In this document: one piece after another, positions 1 to 10,387 of the stretch
How the letters are laid out: each line of letters begins with the position of its first letter
How positions within the stretch are numbered: position 1 is the stretch's first letter
Source: Toxorhynchites rutilus septentrionalis
Lineage: Eukaryota; Arthropoda; Insecta; Diptera; Culicidae
DNA length: 64,000 nucleotides
Assembly (NCBI RefSeq): GCF_029784135.1
Contig: NC_073746.1
Span: forward strand, 288,664,089 to 288,728,088
Reading direction: 5' to 3'
Translations under genes and position numbers: made by a program
Notes under the pieces: generated by a model
Told to the model about the DNA's origin: nothing
Seen by the model: the letters and a program-made list of their open reading frames with translations, nothing else
Database searches by the model: none

Positions 1-87
1 GAGCATTTTTTTAGTTTATCAAATGAAATCGGTCCACAAATAGAGAAGTATCAACTGCCTCCAGAAGTTGTTGTCAAGTCACGAATA

Positions 88-1948
88 GTATTCGATCCAT
101 TCCAGTGTGACGTAACAACATTTTGACTCACTACAAACACTTTTTTTGCGTTTTCACGAATACAGCACACAAAATTAAACGATGTTATAGTAAAATTAAG
201 AAAATTTCCAACAAGAATCATCAGTTGGAGAATATTTTATAGTTAGGTTGGCTTGTTGTCAGTCAAATACTTTTGTGGCGTGGCAACACCTGACTTTTTG
301 CTGTTTCGGACTGTTGAACATTAATGATTAATTTCATTAATTACCGTTTCGTTTCAAAACATACAAATGATATTTCTCCTATGTTTTATCAACAGTATAT
401 GAACGTAGATTCCATAATATAAAATATAATCTTATTTCAACTTCCGGTTTGCTGATGGTATTATTAAATGCTAAAAAAATATGGAAAACCCATACGATAT
501 GGGCTTACCAGCGGAAGTCGAATGTCGTATTCCGATGCCATTTTAGAATTGAGGATGCTGACTTCCGGTTCGTTAAAAACGGATATAAAAGGCCCGAAAT
601 GGCATGGAATCCCACAATACGATCGTGAATGATAATGTTGGCATATAACCATGGGTGCACGAAGAGTAATAAAAAAAGAATAATGTTTGATAGTGAGAGA
701 TAGGATCTAAGTGAGAGGGCGATAATGTTTGAGTGGGAAGAACTTAGCCTTAGAACGACGTGTGTGGAGTTATACAAAGAAAGTGCACATACAAATGTAC
801 ACGCAAACATCAACGATTAACGATCAACGATCGAAGTCAACGTTAAAGTCAAAATCATCTTCAATACGCAAAAATAAACGCCATTGCACAGGTATGTGAG
901 TTTATCAAAAGTTTCTGATAGCAAAATCAACTGCGTTCCCGCTGTAGTGAACGCCACTCGATGAACCAGGATTGTGCTAGCCATTGATGGCAAGCGCTAG
1001 AGTGAACGTGTTAAACAATCACGATATAAACACAGGAGGTCGGTTTTGAACCACCCCGACTTTTCCCAAATAAAGACATACCGTGTATTACAGGTAACAG
1101 GTAGATTCAAATTATTTAGCTTTTTTTTGATGAACATACCATAAACAATGAAATTTGCCTTGTTTCGTAATGTTTCACAAACTAAAAGAACATAGAGCTC
1201 ATTTTGCACACAGGTCGAATATATTTCTTCTCTGATTTTGGAGGAATGAAAACGTAAAATGGCGCTAAAACGCTAGAATGAAGAGAATTCACCATATTAT
1301 CAAATTGTCAGCATTATGACACCATTGAAAATATAGTAGGAAGCACGGTTGCGTTAGGACCACTTTCCCCTATCGGATGGACTTTTGGAAGGGGAAGGGG
1401 AGATCTCAGAGGAAAGTAAAAAGTATTCAGAGTAATAAAAAATAGTATATCGCTTGCTACAATACGGTGAAAATCTTATTTAAAACAACTTATTGATTGT
1501 GTGACGTGACAACGCTTCGTGGAGACTGTTTATTCGCACAGAGCGCGTTGTCACGTCACAAAATGCATGCCGTCAAAATGCATGTTATTGCGAGTTTTTT
1601 GAAAAACTGAGTATACAGGAATCTTCGTTCATCTTTCATTGCCAAATCATAGAACAAAGTTGATTTGAATGTATTGAAACGGAACTGAAAATACAACATT
1701 CAAAAATGTTCAAAAGTCGGAATCCGCAAAAAGACAGGTGTTGTCACGTCACAAAAGTATTGGGCTGGCAACAAGCGAATTCAACTGCAAAATATTCTCC
1801 AACTGAAGATTCTTGTAGGAAATTTTCTCAAATTCACTTTAAAATCGTTTACCATTTGGAAATCGTGTGATGTATACATGAAAACGAGAAAAAATCTGTT
1901 TTTAGTGAGTCAAACCGTTGTCACGTCACGCTGGAATGGGTCAATACA
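88..1948. mobile_element. Non-autonomous element with ~230-bp inverted ends
   Basis: About 88-325 is the imperfect reverse complement of about 1700-1948; both arms share a CCATTCCAG block, a GTGACGTGACAAC-like box, TTTGACTCACTA and AGTTGGAGAATATTTT. The core (326-1700) has no recognisable protein; its ORFs are short and lack family motifs. Another inverted pair sits inside at 1500-1560. The structure fits a foldback or long-TIR MITE. I see no clear target-site duplication, so exact limits and superfamily are open. Confidence 0.7.
1500..1560. repeat. 16-bp perfect inverted repeat with 29-nt loop
   Basis: TGTGACGTGACAACGC at 1500-1515 is matched exactly by its reverse complement at 1545-1560. 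The same box recurs in the arms of the enclosing element near 108, 274, 1740 and 1917, and as GTTGTCAAGTCAC near 68. It could be a subterminal transposase-binding site; the core resembles a bZIP/CRE-type sequence, which is only a resemblance. Confidence 0.75.
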
Positions 1949-2119
1949 TATTATTATCAGAGAGAGCAGTACTTTCTCTGCATTTGATTTAAACCGGGAT
2001 GAAAGCCATGTATGTACTATAGAAGGGACACACACTCTTCATTTAAGGATGATCAGAAAAGCTTTATACAACCGTTAATATTTGGGTGCGTTAATAAATT
2101 ACGATTTCCTCTCGTCGTG

Positions 2120-2745
2120 GCTTACCCTCGATAGGTTTGTAAATATTTCTGGTCAATTTGTTCCCACGATGTTTCAAGAGCTTCAAAATAGGATTTTTTG
2201 TTGGCAACCTCTGATTTGCGCACTTTATCATCGAAATAACCTTACAAATTCTTAATGGTAGTTAAATCGTGGGACTATGGAGGTCATTCCAGTAGTTAAA
2301 TTCGGTTTGATATGGAGAACGCAGTGGTTTTTTTCCGCAGCGTGTTTCGATTGTTGTCTTGTTGAAACATGTAGTCGGTCTCTAATATATTCCGTACATT
2401 CCAGCATGTTTTGTGGCAAACTCCAACCGTTTCTTGTTCCGTTTGTTGACGAAAGGGTGCTTAGCTGCCAACAGATTATTAAATCACTTTCGTTGATCCG
2501 ACGGCGCACAGTACGTCTGCTAACATTAAGATTTTTTGTTTCCATGATATTCCTCGATGAACACTTCGGATTTTGTTTAGCCAATCGAATAATCCTGGCA
2601 TAATCAGGATTAGTTGTACACTGCTTGCGCCCTTTACCGGATACATTCATTACGATTTCTTGCGTTTCGTACATTTTCCATATGCGCTGCATAGCTCCAA
2701 CCGATACAGCGTACTTTTGTGGCAACTTTTCACTATGCAAATCTT
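2120..2745 (-). pseudogene. Tc1-like transposase relic
   Basis: Reading from about 2740 down, the N-terminal part shows the Tc1-type paired helix-turn-helix: a GKGRKQ linker, then IIRLAKQNPKCSSRNI and NLNVSRRTVRRRINE. The match then moves to another frame (KHPFVNKRNKKRLEFATKH, near 2400-2460), so a frameshift lies near 2465-2480. No DDE core survives in order; the last part, near 2120-2220, carries an EALETSWEQID-like stretch that may be the C-terminus. It is a dead DNA-transposon copy. Family placement is from recognised motifs, not a search. Confidence 0.75.
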
Positions 2746-3039
2746 TTTTTCAATCGGTAATCATGGAATTTTTTATTTCAAGTTCATACATAAACTTAAA
2801 ACAGAGGGAATCCAGGAAACGTTGCAGTGCTGCCAGATATCAAAACTGACAATGCTAATATTGTCCCAAGGCATGATGATCGAGATGTATAAAACATTTG
2901 GTGCATAATACATTTTTAGTTGGTTTAGAAATAACGTAACCGTATTGTAAAATGTGTTTTGGCGATAACGTATTATTTATTTTGTCCATCACTATAAGAT
3001 AAGTTTGTTTCTTATCCCATCTGTTTATTTTATTTAAAG

Positions 3040-3260
3040 TCATTAGCATTTGAGCGGTAACAGAGCCGGATTTGAATTGTGTGCACTTTAATTTTTTTGA
3101 TAACATTTGGTAAATTCAACAATGTCACCTTTTCGGCGTAAGAGTGAAGTACTTCTTTGTTCCACTGTTCGGAGTTAGACCGTACCCAGCGGGACAGTTG
3201 GTATGAAGTTTCCATTGTTGTTTTAATAATAGCACTAGTCATTCGATGTTACTTGCTATA
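3040..3260 (+). repeat. Diverged relative of the 760-bp repeat unit
   Basis: GTAACAGAGCCGG near 3057, GGCGTAAG near 3134, a CCACTGTTCGG/GACAGTTG block and a TTTTAATAATAGCA stretch occur in the same order as in the 14725-15484 unit (14924 onward). It is an older member of that dispersed family. No protein is seen. Confidence 0.55.
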
Positions 3261-3769
3261 AACAGCAGAGCGTGTGTGAAAGAAGAGGGCTCGAATCACC
3301 ATCACTTGATAACGAATAACGAGATTACGAATAAGTACGTTTCAAAACGCATGTCTACTATTGGGGACCATAGAGGGATTCTAAAAACCACCTAAATTTA
3401 TGCCAGGCAGGCGCTTCCAGTGGATTGAAGAGCGATAGAAATTGAGTGAACGAGTAGTAGAGCAGTTTGAGTAAAAAATAAAAATAAAAAAAACATTAAA
3501 CACTCACTAACTTTAGACTGTTTGAAATCTGAAGTTTAACAACCGGTAATGTCTGGGCTCTGTTTGGTGAGAATTCTATGCCACTATACAACTTCCAAAG
3601 TATGCAAATTGTGCTAAGTACCGTAGTGTCTAGGTTAGAACGGGTTTAGGACAAGTATAGCTATTTCAAGATAAAATGCAATAAACTGGCATAAAGGCAC
3701 GAACACAGTAAAAGTTGTGTAGTTTTGATAGCTTCAAACAATATTCCCAATTGTTTTTTCTACAGCCCT
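3261..3769. other. No gene recognised
   Basis: AT-rich DNA with an A-rich tract near 3472-3495. No ORF with a recognisable family and no clear repeat partner in the window. Confidence 0.6.
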
Positions 3770-3950
3770 TAGTTACTCTCTAACACATTAAGTCCCGATT
3801 TTTTTCTTGCTTTACATTCAGCGTGTATCAAAAGCGTTTGCACAATATCAGTGTCGGCCCCAGTTCCGCAAGATACTTATTGTATAAAAAGAAAATAGTC
3901 AGCAATTCGACTAGAAAGTAGCCACATTTTGTAAAACATCCGAAGACAAA
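3770..3950 (+). repeat. Dispersed repeat, inverted relative of 39110-39265
   Basis: The reverse complement of 39110-39265 follows this stretch closely: TAACACRTTAAG, TTTTTCTTGCT, CATCAAAAGC, TTTGCACAAYATCRGTGTCGG and GATACTTATTGTAT occur in order. Non-coding; probably an element end. Its 39-kb partner directly abuts a foldback element. Confidence 0.6.
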
Positions 3951-5034
3951 CTGTATACACTTTCATTTTATTATTTTGTAATTGTCAGTCCCAGTCAGTC
4001 AGCACTTTTCTACCAAAAAGCTCAACGTGGGCCCCTAGGGACCGAAAATCCGAATTCGGATTTCTTTAGCTTTTTTGCTCACATTTTGAATCTTGTCTTG
4101 CTATTTAAGAAAGAAAAGATAAACAAACAGCAATTTACCCGCTTGGTGGCATTTTTAGAACGAAATCATGACGCATCCAGAGAACGTAAATTTGTTTATT
4201 TGGATTCGATAAATGCGCTATGGGATGTAATTGAGGACTAAATAGGACTAGCCAATTAAAACATGGCGAAAGGTCTTATTTCGATTGCCCTAAATGAATA
4301 GAAATTTTTTGTTTCTATTTTAAGGATTAGACTAACAGAGAGTTGCGACCCCATAAAATTGCAATGGAGGCCACTGGCACGAAACGATCATTATGATTGA
4401 TTATGTATAGAATAGATTTGTTGTTATTCTGAATATAAAATAATAACTGTAATGATTTTCCAACATTGTAGAGCTGGTTTTTGTAATTCAAACATTCGCA
4501 ATTGGTGAACAAGACCCGAATCAGGACGATAGTTACATCGAATAAGGCCATTGATCTTTTGTTTTTACGTAATAGATATTTTCGACTATATTGTTTTGAA
4601 CACATACTTTGAATGAAAGAATATTTAAGTTTCAGCTTTTAAATTAATAATTTTTAATTTATTCTCTAGTTCTTTTTCCATAATTTTGATATCAGTCTAA
4701 AGAAATTTTCTGCTTTTTTAAGATAAAGCACACGTTTTTGACTGTTAACATCACTAATTTTATTAAAACACTTCGCAAAATCGCAAAACCCGGTAGAATT
4801 CAAAATTGGTCTTATTTTTTTGTCGCGCGGTTATTGATGCTTGCGCAGCTTTCGACGCGTCGTAATCGAAATGATTGTTTCCGGTGGCTTGAAGTGTGTG
4901 TAACATTTTGTCATAGTAGTCACGTGCTCGCCACGAGGTGTCGCATGAACATAATTCAAATTGACGGTTAAAAGGCTTGATTGAAGATTTCATTAGACTG
5001 CGGTCATATTGTTTTGTCCGTGTACTGTACATTA
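3951..5034. other. AT-rich stretch without recognisable gene
   Basis: Only short ORFs, the longest 92 codons at 4327-4605 (- strand), without family motifs. I see no exon-like pattern or terminal repeats. Confidence 0.6.
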
Positions 5035-6162
5035 GGGTGCCAATGAAAATGGTCATCTCGAAAACACACCCTATGCAAAATATCACCTCAATCGGACTTG
5101 AGGGAGAGTAGCGCAAAGCGGTCAAAGTTTGAGTTTTCTGAAAAGCGAAAAATCACCCAAGGGGGAAGTAAAGAAAATCGGGCTTTTCGAAAAAAAATTG
5201 ATGCCAAATGTCTCAAAACTCCATGAAACGAGATCTAGTGTCATCTCGAAAAAAAAAATTGTCAAAAATCGGCACTCTGGGACTTTTTTTTCGGAGTACG
5301 AAACGAAAAGTATAATTTTGGGTGCCAATCAAAATAGTTATCTCGATTTTTCATTCGGAACATACTACGAAATGTTGATTTGCACGATAATATACTCTAT
5401 GCAAAATATTAACTCATTCGGACTTCATTTACTCGTGTCACAAACGTTAAAATTTGAGTTTTTAAATCACCGAAAATGGAGGTTTCAAAAAATTAACGTG
5501 TCATGCAATTTTAAGGTCATGCCACGTGTCATGCAATTTTAAGATATTTGGCATCAAATGTTTTTCAAAAACCCCGATTTCCGGTGATTTTTTGGTTTTC
5601 AAAAAACTTAAATTTTAACGTCTGCGACACCAGTAAATGAAGTCCGAATAAGCTAATATTTTGCATAGGGTATATTATCGTGCCAATCAACATTTCGTAG
5701 CAAGTTCCGAATGTAAAATCGAGATAACTATTTTTATTGGCACCCAAAACCATTCTTCTGTAGGAGCATTGTACAACTGCGACCATTAGTTTGATCTATT
5801 GTAGTAAAACTTTACATATATACTTTTCGTTTCGTACTCCAAATAAAAGTCTCAGGGTGCCGATTTTTGACAAAAAATTTTTTGTTCGAGATGACACTAG
5901 ATCTCGACGTTTCATGCAATTTAAAGACATTTGGCATCAAATTTTTTCTCGAAAACCCCGATTTCCTTGACTCCCCCCTTGGGTTATTTTTCGATTTTCA
6001 AAAAACTCAAACTTTGACCGCTTTGCGCTACTCTCCCTTAAGTCCGATTGAGCTGAAATTCGGCATAGGGTGTTTTTTCGAGGTGGTGAACATTTTGTAT
6101 GGGGTAACTTTTTGAAATTTTTCGATTTTTCTCGATTTTTCCCCATACATTCATTGACACCC
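5035..6162. mobile_element. Foldback (palindromic) TA-flanked element, copy 1
   Basis: The left end GGGTGCCAATGA and right end TCATTGACACCC form terminal inverted repeats with TA on each outer side (5033-5034 and 6163-6164). The left half (5035-~5510) is an imperfect reverse complement of the right half (~5540-6162) over nearly its whole length. Shared blocks include CAAACTTTGACCGCTTTGCG, CGAGATGACACTAGATCTCG and CGTTTCGTACTCC. No coding capacity. Two partial relatives lie at 12816-13004 and ~28600-29206. Confidence 0.85.
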
Positions 6163-6284
6163 TAATATACATTCAAAAACAATATTAGTTTCTTTCCCGT
6201 GTTCACTGAAAGACAAAGGGAATAATCTTCTGATATAAAGAACTCCATAATTTAATTTGAAATTCCTTCCATTTTCTAGTTGTC

Positions 6285-6484
6285 AGAACTACTCCACTCT
6301 GACTGCATACTATTATCAGTTTTTGCTGATCAATCAAAAAAACATTATGCCATAAACCTGGCCGTTTGCAATATAAGTGTGATCTGATAAAAGTTGAATG
6401 TAGGTTCAGAAATTCTTGTTTGTTTGCTACTATTTACAATTTTTTTTATTTTGTTACTTAGTCCGGTCTGACTGAACACCGACC
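6285..6484. mobile_element. Truncated copy of the 35441-36411 TIR element
   Basis: The right end TCTGACTGAACACCGACC (ending 6484) matches the terminus of the 35-kb element. An internal CACTCTGACTGCATAC block recurs there, followed by GATCAATCAAAA against AATCAATCATAA. The other terminus is absent, so this is a fragment. Confidence 0.6.
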
Positions 6485-7136
6485 AAATGGTTTCTGATAT
6501 TGAATTAAAGTTTTGAGTATTTTTTTCAAACAGTGTTTTCAATATTATATTTTCCCTAGAAAGTTTTCGACTTCCCAAAAACTTTGTGGAACATTATATT
6601 GGACAGCTGGTTTCGAGAAAGTTGCAATTAAAATTGGTCATATGATAACCTTAATTGAAATTTCGGGTAGACGTCACCGTTTGTACAAAGTTAAAAAACA
6701 TTAAAAGAGGTTCGGAGTAGCAGCCAGTTAATATGGTGTGTGATCGCTCTATATTCAGTGTAATTAATCCCTGTTAATAGCGTACCTCATTAGCAGTCAT
6801 TAATGTCCTGCGATTGTTGCGCAATGACATGTAATCCGGATCAAAATGAATCCATTTGAGTTCCCATGATCAGACGTACGATTAAATCAAAACAACAAAG
6901 ATCAATTTTTCTAATCCGTCCGTCGATAATCTCCCACTTGGTTCATTTCACCAGCGTTAATGAATAAACAATCGAGATTTTTTCCGTGCGGCTAAATGCC
7001 CATTACCAACAGCGACAATACGCCCCCTTACGCATTCGATTTCGCTATTGATATGCTTATTAGTCGGATTTCTAATTGCTTTCTGTGTAGGGGGCCAACA
7101 GTTCACAGCCAGCCGCACACTCGAGTGATAGTTGCC
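6485..7136. promoter_or_regulatory. Upstream region of the ZIP gene
   Basis: Contains no supported upstream gene. An in-frame ATG at 6996 would add 47 residues without family resemblance. TTTCTGTGTAG at 7080-7090 could be a 3' splice site, in which case the 5' UTR is spliced and 6996-7090 is intronic. No TATA box was identified with confidence. Confidence 0.35.
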
Positions 7137-8096
7137 ATGGATTGGAGACCATCTACGAGTTTCACAATTATCGGTTCAAAATTGCTGGCCATTCTGGTGC
7201 TTGGTGTGGGAAGTTTCGTAAGCGGAATTTTTCCTCTGTACCTGAGCAATGGAAAAAGTGGCAACAGATCGAGGGTCGTTTCCGCGCTACTTTGCTTCGG
7301 AGCAGGAGTTCTCCTAGCAACGGCACTGGTTCATATTCTACCGGACGTGCGGGAGTCACTCCCAAACTATGCGGAGTTGGTGTTTTGTGCGGGATATTTT
7401 CTGATATACGCTGTCGATGAATTACTGGACCTACACGTTGCTAGTGTGGACTCGCAGCAGCAACGTTTCTGTGACGCGGATTTAATTTCACTGTTGGGTA
7501 GAAATAGAGTTTTGTTGTTTCGAAGTAATGGCAAGTTAAATCTAATTTTTAGGGAGGTTAGCAAATGTAATCATAACGGTTCTACGGGCATGAGTAGCGA
7601 ACTATCGTTGACGCCAACGGATGTAACCCAACCAGCACCACGCACTGTCGGATTGCTTCTGGCGCTTTGCGTTCATTCCCTGCTGGAGGGCTTGGCTATT
7701 GGAGTTCAAAGCAGCCCCGCCAAGGTGTTGCTCCTGTTAGCGGCCGTCAGTGCGCACAAATTCGTGGTTGCCTTTTGCTTGGGTCTGGAAATTTATAACC
7801 ATGGAAAAGGTGACCGGTGCCGTAGTTCGATACAAATTCTCTTTTTTTCACTGGGATCTGTTGGTGGAATTGGCGTTGGAATGATGCTCGATGGATTGGA
7901 TGAGGATTTTAATGGAATCGCGGTACCCGCATTGCAGGCCATTGCCGGGGGAACGTTGCTTTATGTGACGGTGAGCGAAATAATCCCACGAGAGCGCGGA
8001 AAACGGCAGTTTGATAATGCATATGGTATCATGCAACTAGCAGCGGTAATTTGTGGTTTTGCCGTGATGGCTTCTCTGAGTGTTTTTATAAAATAA
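7137..8096 (+). CDS. ZIP (SLC39) family zinc transporter, Zip1/ZIP-I-like
   Basis: A 319-codon ORF for a multi-pass membrane protein that, by family, moves zinc (or related divalent metal) into the cytosol. Hydrophobic segments lie at about residues 13-34, 46-66, 80-98, 168-190, 194-218, 232-252, 262-279 and 298-317: eight, as expected. The ZIP signature is present: HSLLEGLAIG (His180, Glu184) in TM4 and SAHKFVVAF (His207, Lys208) in TM5, the metal-path helices. The TM3-TM4 loop (~100-167) is variable and has few His. I chose the ATG at 7137 because its context (GCCATGG) is strong and homology-like sequence begins there; the in-frame ATG at 6996 adds an unrelated leader. The frame is open throughout, so the coding region appears intronless. 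It is the only intact gene in a transposon-rich neighbourhood. Confidence 0.9.
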   Translation: MDWRPSTSFTIIGSKLLAILVLGVGSFVSGIFPLYLSNGKSGNRSRVVSALLCFGAGVLLATALVHILPDVRESLPNYAELVFCAGYFLIYAVDELLDLHVASVDSQQQRFCDADLISLLGRNRVLLFRSNGKLNLIFREVSKCNHNGSTGMSSELSLTPTDVTQPAPRTVGLLLALCVHSLLEGLAIGVQSSPAKVLLLLAAVSAHKFVVAFCLGLEIYNHGKGDRCRSSIQILFFSLGSVGGIGVGMMLDGLDEDFNGIAVPALQAIAGGTLLYVTVSEIIPRERGKRQFDNAYGIMQLAAVICGFAVMASLSVFIK

Positions 8097-8097
8097 A
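8092..8097 (+). terminator. AATAAA overlapping the ZIP stop codon
   Basis: The hexamer AATAAA spans the TAA stop at 8094-8096. If used, cleavage 10-30 nt downstream would leave a very short 3' UTR. No other AATAAA lies within the next 200 bases; the next is AAATAAATAATT-like sequence near 8310. Confidence 0.4.
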
Positions 8098-9059
8098 TAC
8101 AATAGTGAACATTACACAAAATTAGTGTAAATTTTTTCTTTTGATGTCGGCAAAGTATCCATGACGTTGCGTAATGATTTTTATACGGCCGATTCACGGC
8201 AAGGAACATCCTTCGCTCACTGTCCCGCCCCATCTAGAATGATCAACGTCAAAGTTTGCTCATCACCATCATCAGCACAAGTTAATTAGCGCTATTCATA
8301 TCATCAACATAAATAATTCAACAGAATACTCCGAGGCTCTTACCCGCCTTGATCATAAACAAGCACCAACTGCAACCGTTTCTCCGAAAACATTCTCCAT
8401 TGAATAGTTAACTAATGAAACTAGTTCATTATATGAAGACTGCGACAGGATTGTCACCGGCTCCGATCCAAGCTTTGAGGACAAACCGGAAGCTGTCTTT
8501 GCGCGGATCGAATTTATAGTTTAGTCGCTAATTTTGCAAGAGCATAATACAATACAAGTATGCAAGTAAATCGCCGGCGTACGACAGAAGAACAAAACTG
8601 CAAATGTTCCTCGTGAAACATAATGCTTCAGTTATTTTGAATGTTGCTGCTAGTTTAGAAACAAAATTCGACGGAGAGTTTTACGAAAGTTTTCGTTCTA
8701 TAAAGAACACGTACAACACACCTGGAGTTGCTCGTCATATCCTCGTCAGGCAGCGCCGGCAAACAACACATTCTAATGATTTGCCGAAAACGTTTTCCTG
8801 TGTAGAGATACGGGATGAAAATTTAAACAATTTTGCTGATGATGCTGCTATGATCAGAAACCAATGAGAGCTTTTAATTAAACTTCGCGGGCGGGTTGAG
8901 GTTAATGGGTATCTCAATGTTTTAAGCCTGAAGTATATCGAAAAACATATTAATTCATACTTTGAACAATTGTGTATCCGTAGGAACACAAATCAAGGGT
9001 CTTCATTTGCACTCATTGTGTGTTTCCTAGCAATACAATCGGGAGATTGTAACGATATC
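8098..9059. other. No gene recognised downstream of ZIP
   Basis: Contains an 87-codon + strand ORF at 8604-8867 with no recognised domain. GC is a little higher than in neighbouring repeats, so parts may be old coding or single-copy DNA, but nothing supports a gene call. Confidence 0.5.
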
Positions 9060-9156
9060 TAAAAAAAGTAGAAGGGTCACGTGATTTTTCGGGCCACCGG
9101 TTATCTTTGAAAAATCATATCTAAAAAACGAAAAAAATTGCATCTCTGATATCGAG

Positions 9157-9991
9157 TCTTCGTCTTCTTGAATGGCGTTAACATTTCCTGTGGAACTTTA
9201 GCCGTCTCAACATATGCATTACACCCAGGTTTTTTTTTGCGCGGTTTTTTTACGAATTTTTTTTTACGCGGATTTTCCAATTAACGCGGTTTTTTTTACG
9301 TGGACTTTCCAATTAACGCTGTTTTTTTTACGCGGATTTTCCAATTAACGGGGTTTTTTTACGCGGTAATAAAAGGTAAAAAAAGACCAGTGCAATATCA
9401 CATCTCCCCCTCAGCTCACATTTTTCTCTCATGTTCCCTCAGAGCAAATTACGGTAATTAGTGCTTGTAACGGAGTTTAGCGCTTAGTGCCGCACCTTAT
9501 CACGATTCTTACGTGGATTTGAAGTGTTGGGTAACGGAGAACTCGCCGGGCGGTACAACGGGACCGGGTTTTTACGGGCAGCTATTCCAACGAAATTGCA
9601 GGAAAAACTATGGATTTTCGGAAGCGAGCAACACTCAACTTTTTACTTCCGTTCTACGTGAAGATAGTCCCATTTGATATATATCATTAGGTGACATGGT
9701 TTTTTTTAAGTGGATTTTCCAATTAACGCGGTTTTTTTACGAGGTACGTATCCCCCGCGTAAAAAAAAACTGGGTGTAATTAGCGTCATTTATTAATACT
9801 TAGTTGAGATTTCTTAAGCCAAATAAAACGCCTTGAATGTATTCCGAGGGGCAAGCTCTAGAATACGCGTGACCACAGTGCAAGTCGAAGGAAATTTCTT
9901 TGACGAAAAATCCCCCGGCTAGAACGGGAATCGAACCCGAACACCCGGTATGATAATGTGAGACGCTAACCACTCGCCACGGGTGCACTAC
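9157..9991 (-). mobile_element. Feilai-type tRNA-derived SINE, interrupted by a MITE
   Basis: Read on the - strand, it starts with a tRNA-like head: A-box GTGGCGAGTGGTTAGCG near 9965-9981 and B-box GGTTCGATTCCC near 9925-9936. It continues with the same body as the 63711 copy and ends in an AAGAAG-rich tail near 9160. CTGATATCGAG occurs on both sides (9146-9156 and 9992-10002), an 11-bp target-site duplication. Bases 9220-9778 are foreign: the SINE body resumes in register on the far side (GTTGAGACGG, then AACGCCATTCAAGAAG). The name rests on resemblance to the described Aedes Feilai family. Confidence 0.85.
9222..9776. mobile_element. TA MITE with ACGCGG subterminal repeats, nested in SINE
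   Basis: Ends CACCCAGGTTTTTT and AAAAAACTGGGTG are inverted repeats flanked by TA (9220-9221 and 9777-9778). Just inside, the unit TTTTTTACGCGGATTTTCC-AATTAACGCGG is repeated several times at the left and once or twice at the right end. Length 555 bp, no ORF. The flanking TA and the SINE continuing on both sides support recent insertion relative to the SINE. The transposase source is unknown; TA points to Tc1/mariner or pogo type. Confidence 0.85.
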
Positions 9992-10387
9992 CTGATATCG
10001 AGATATGTTATGTAAAAAAATCTCAAAAATATAAACAAATATATCGCGCTCTAGTCCAAAGACAAAAACAATAAACAATAAAAAACGACTATAACCAATA
10101 CTTACGAAAAAATCCACATTTGTTGCAAGTTCAGTATTTTTTAATAAAAGGCTAGCTCATTGGCTTCAATTTGATATATCCATCATCTATTTCGGTTCAG
10201 TGGTTCAAAAGTGATAAATTTTTGAAAAATGTCATTTTTGGAAAAAAAAAAAAGAAAAAGTTGATTTTTTCGGACCATACTAAAATGGAAATGGGCACCT
10301 TAACGAAAAAATAAAAAAAATGCGGTCTAATGTTTTACAACAAAGAACAAAATGACCGCTTTTGACGAAAATCTGAGAACCACTATA

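Larger units (their letters stand above)
9060..10387 (+). repeat. AT-rich dispersed repeat R1, interrupted
   Basis: 9060-9156 plus 9992-10387 align in order with 53600-54090: the blocks TTTGAAAAATCATA, ATATGTTATGT, AACAATAAAAAACGA, TTGGCTTYAATTTGATATAT, GTCATTTTTGGAAAAAA, GTCTAATGTTTT and GAAAATCTGAGAACCACTAT recur. The two pieces are separated by a Feilai SINE (9157-9991). A partial relative is near 29690-30000. Non-coding. Confidence 0.7.

Noticed and set aside
68..1929. CRISPR-like interpretation of the recurring 13-bp box
   Set aside because: Spacing is irregular, both orientations occur, and the DNA is clearly eukaryotic.
2277..2908. + strand ORFs of about 110 codons
   Set aside because: They are antisense to the Tc1 relic, which has recognisable motifs on the - strand.
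6996..7136. Upstream in-frame ATG extending the ZIP protein by 47 residues
   Set aside because: The extension has no ZIP resemblance, crosses a plausible 3' splice site (7090), and the 7137 ATG has the stronger context.
7498..7552. Possible 55-nt mini-intron (GTAGAAATAG ... TTTTTAG) inside the ZIP ORF
   Set aside because: Its length is not a multiple of three, so removal would break a frame that is open as it stands.
9910..10000. tRNA gene on the - strand
   Set aside because: A- and B-boxes are present but a SINE body and target duplication follow; the same applies near 33740, 62370 and 63711.
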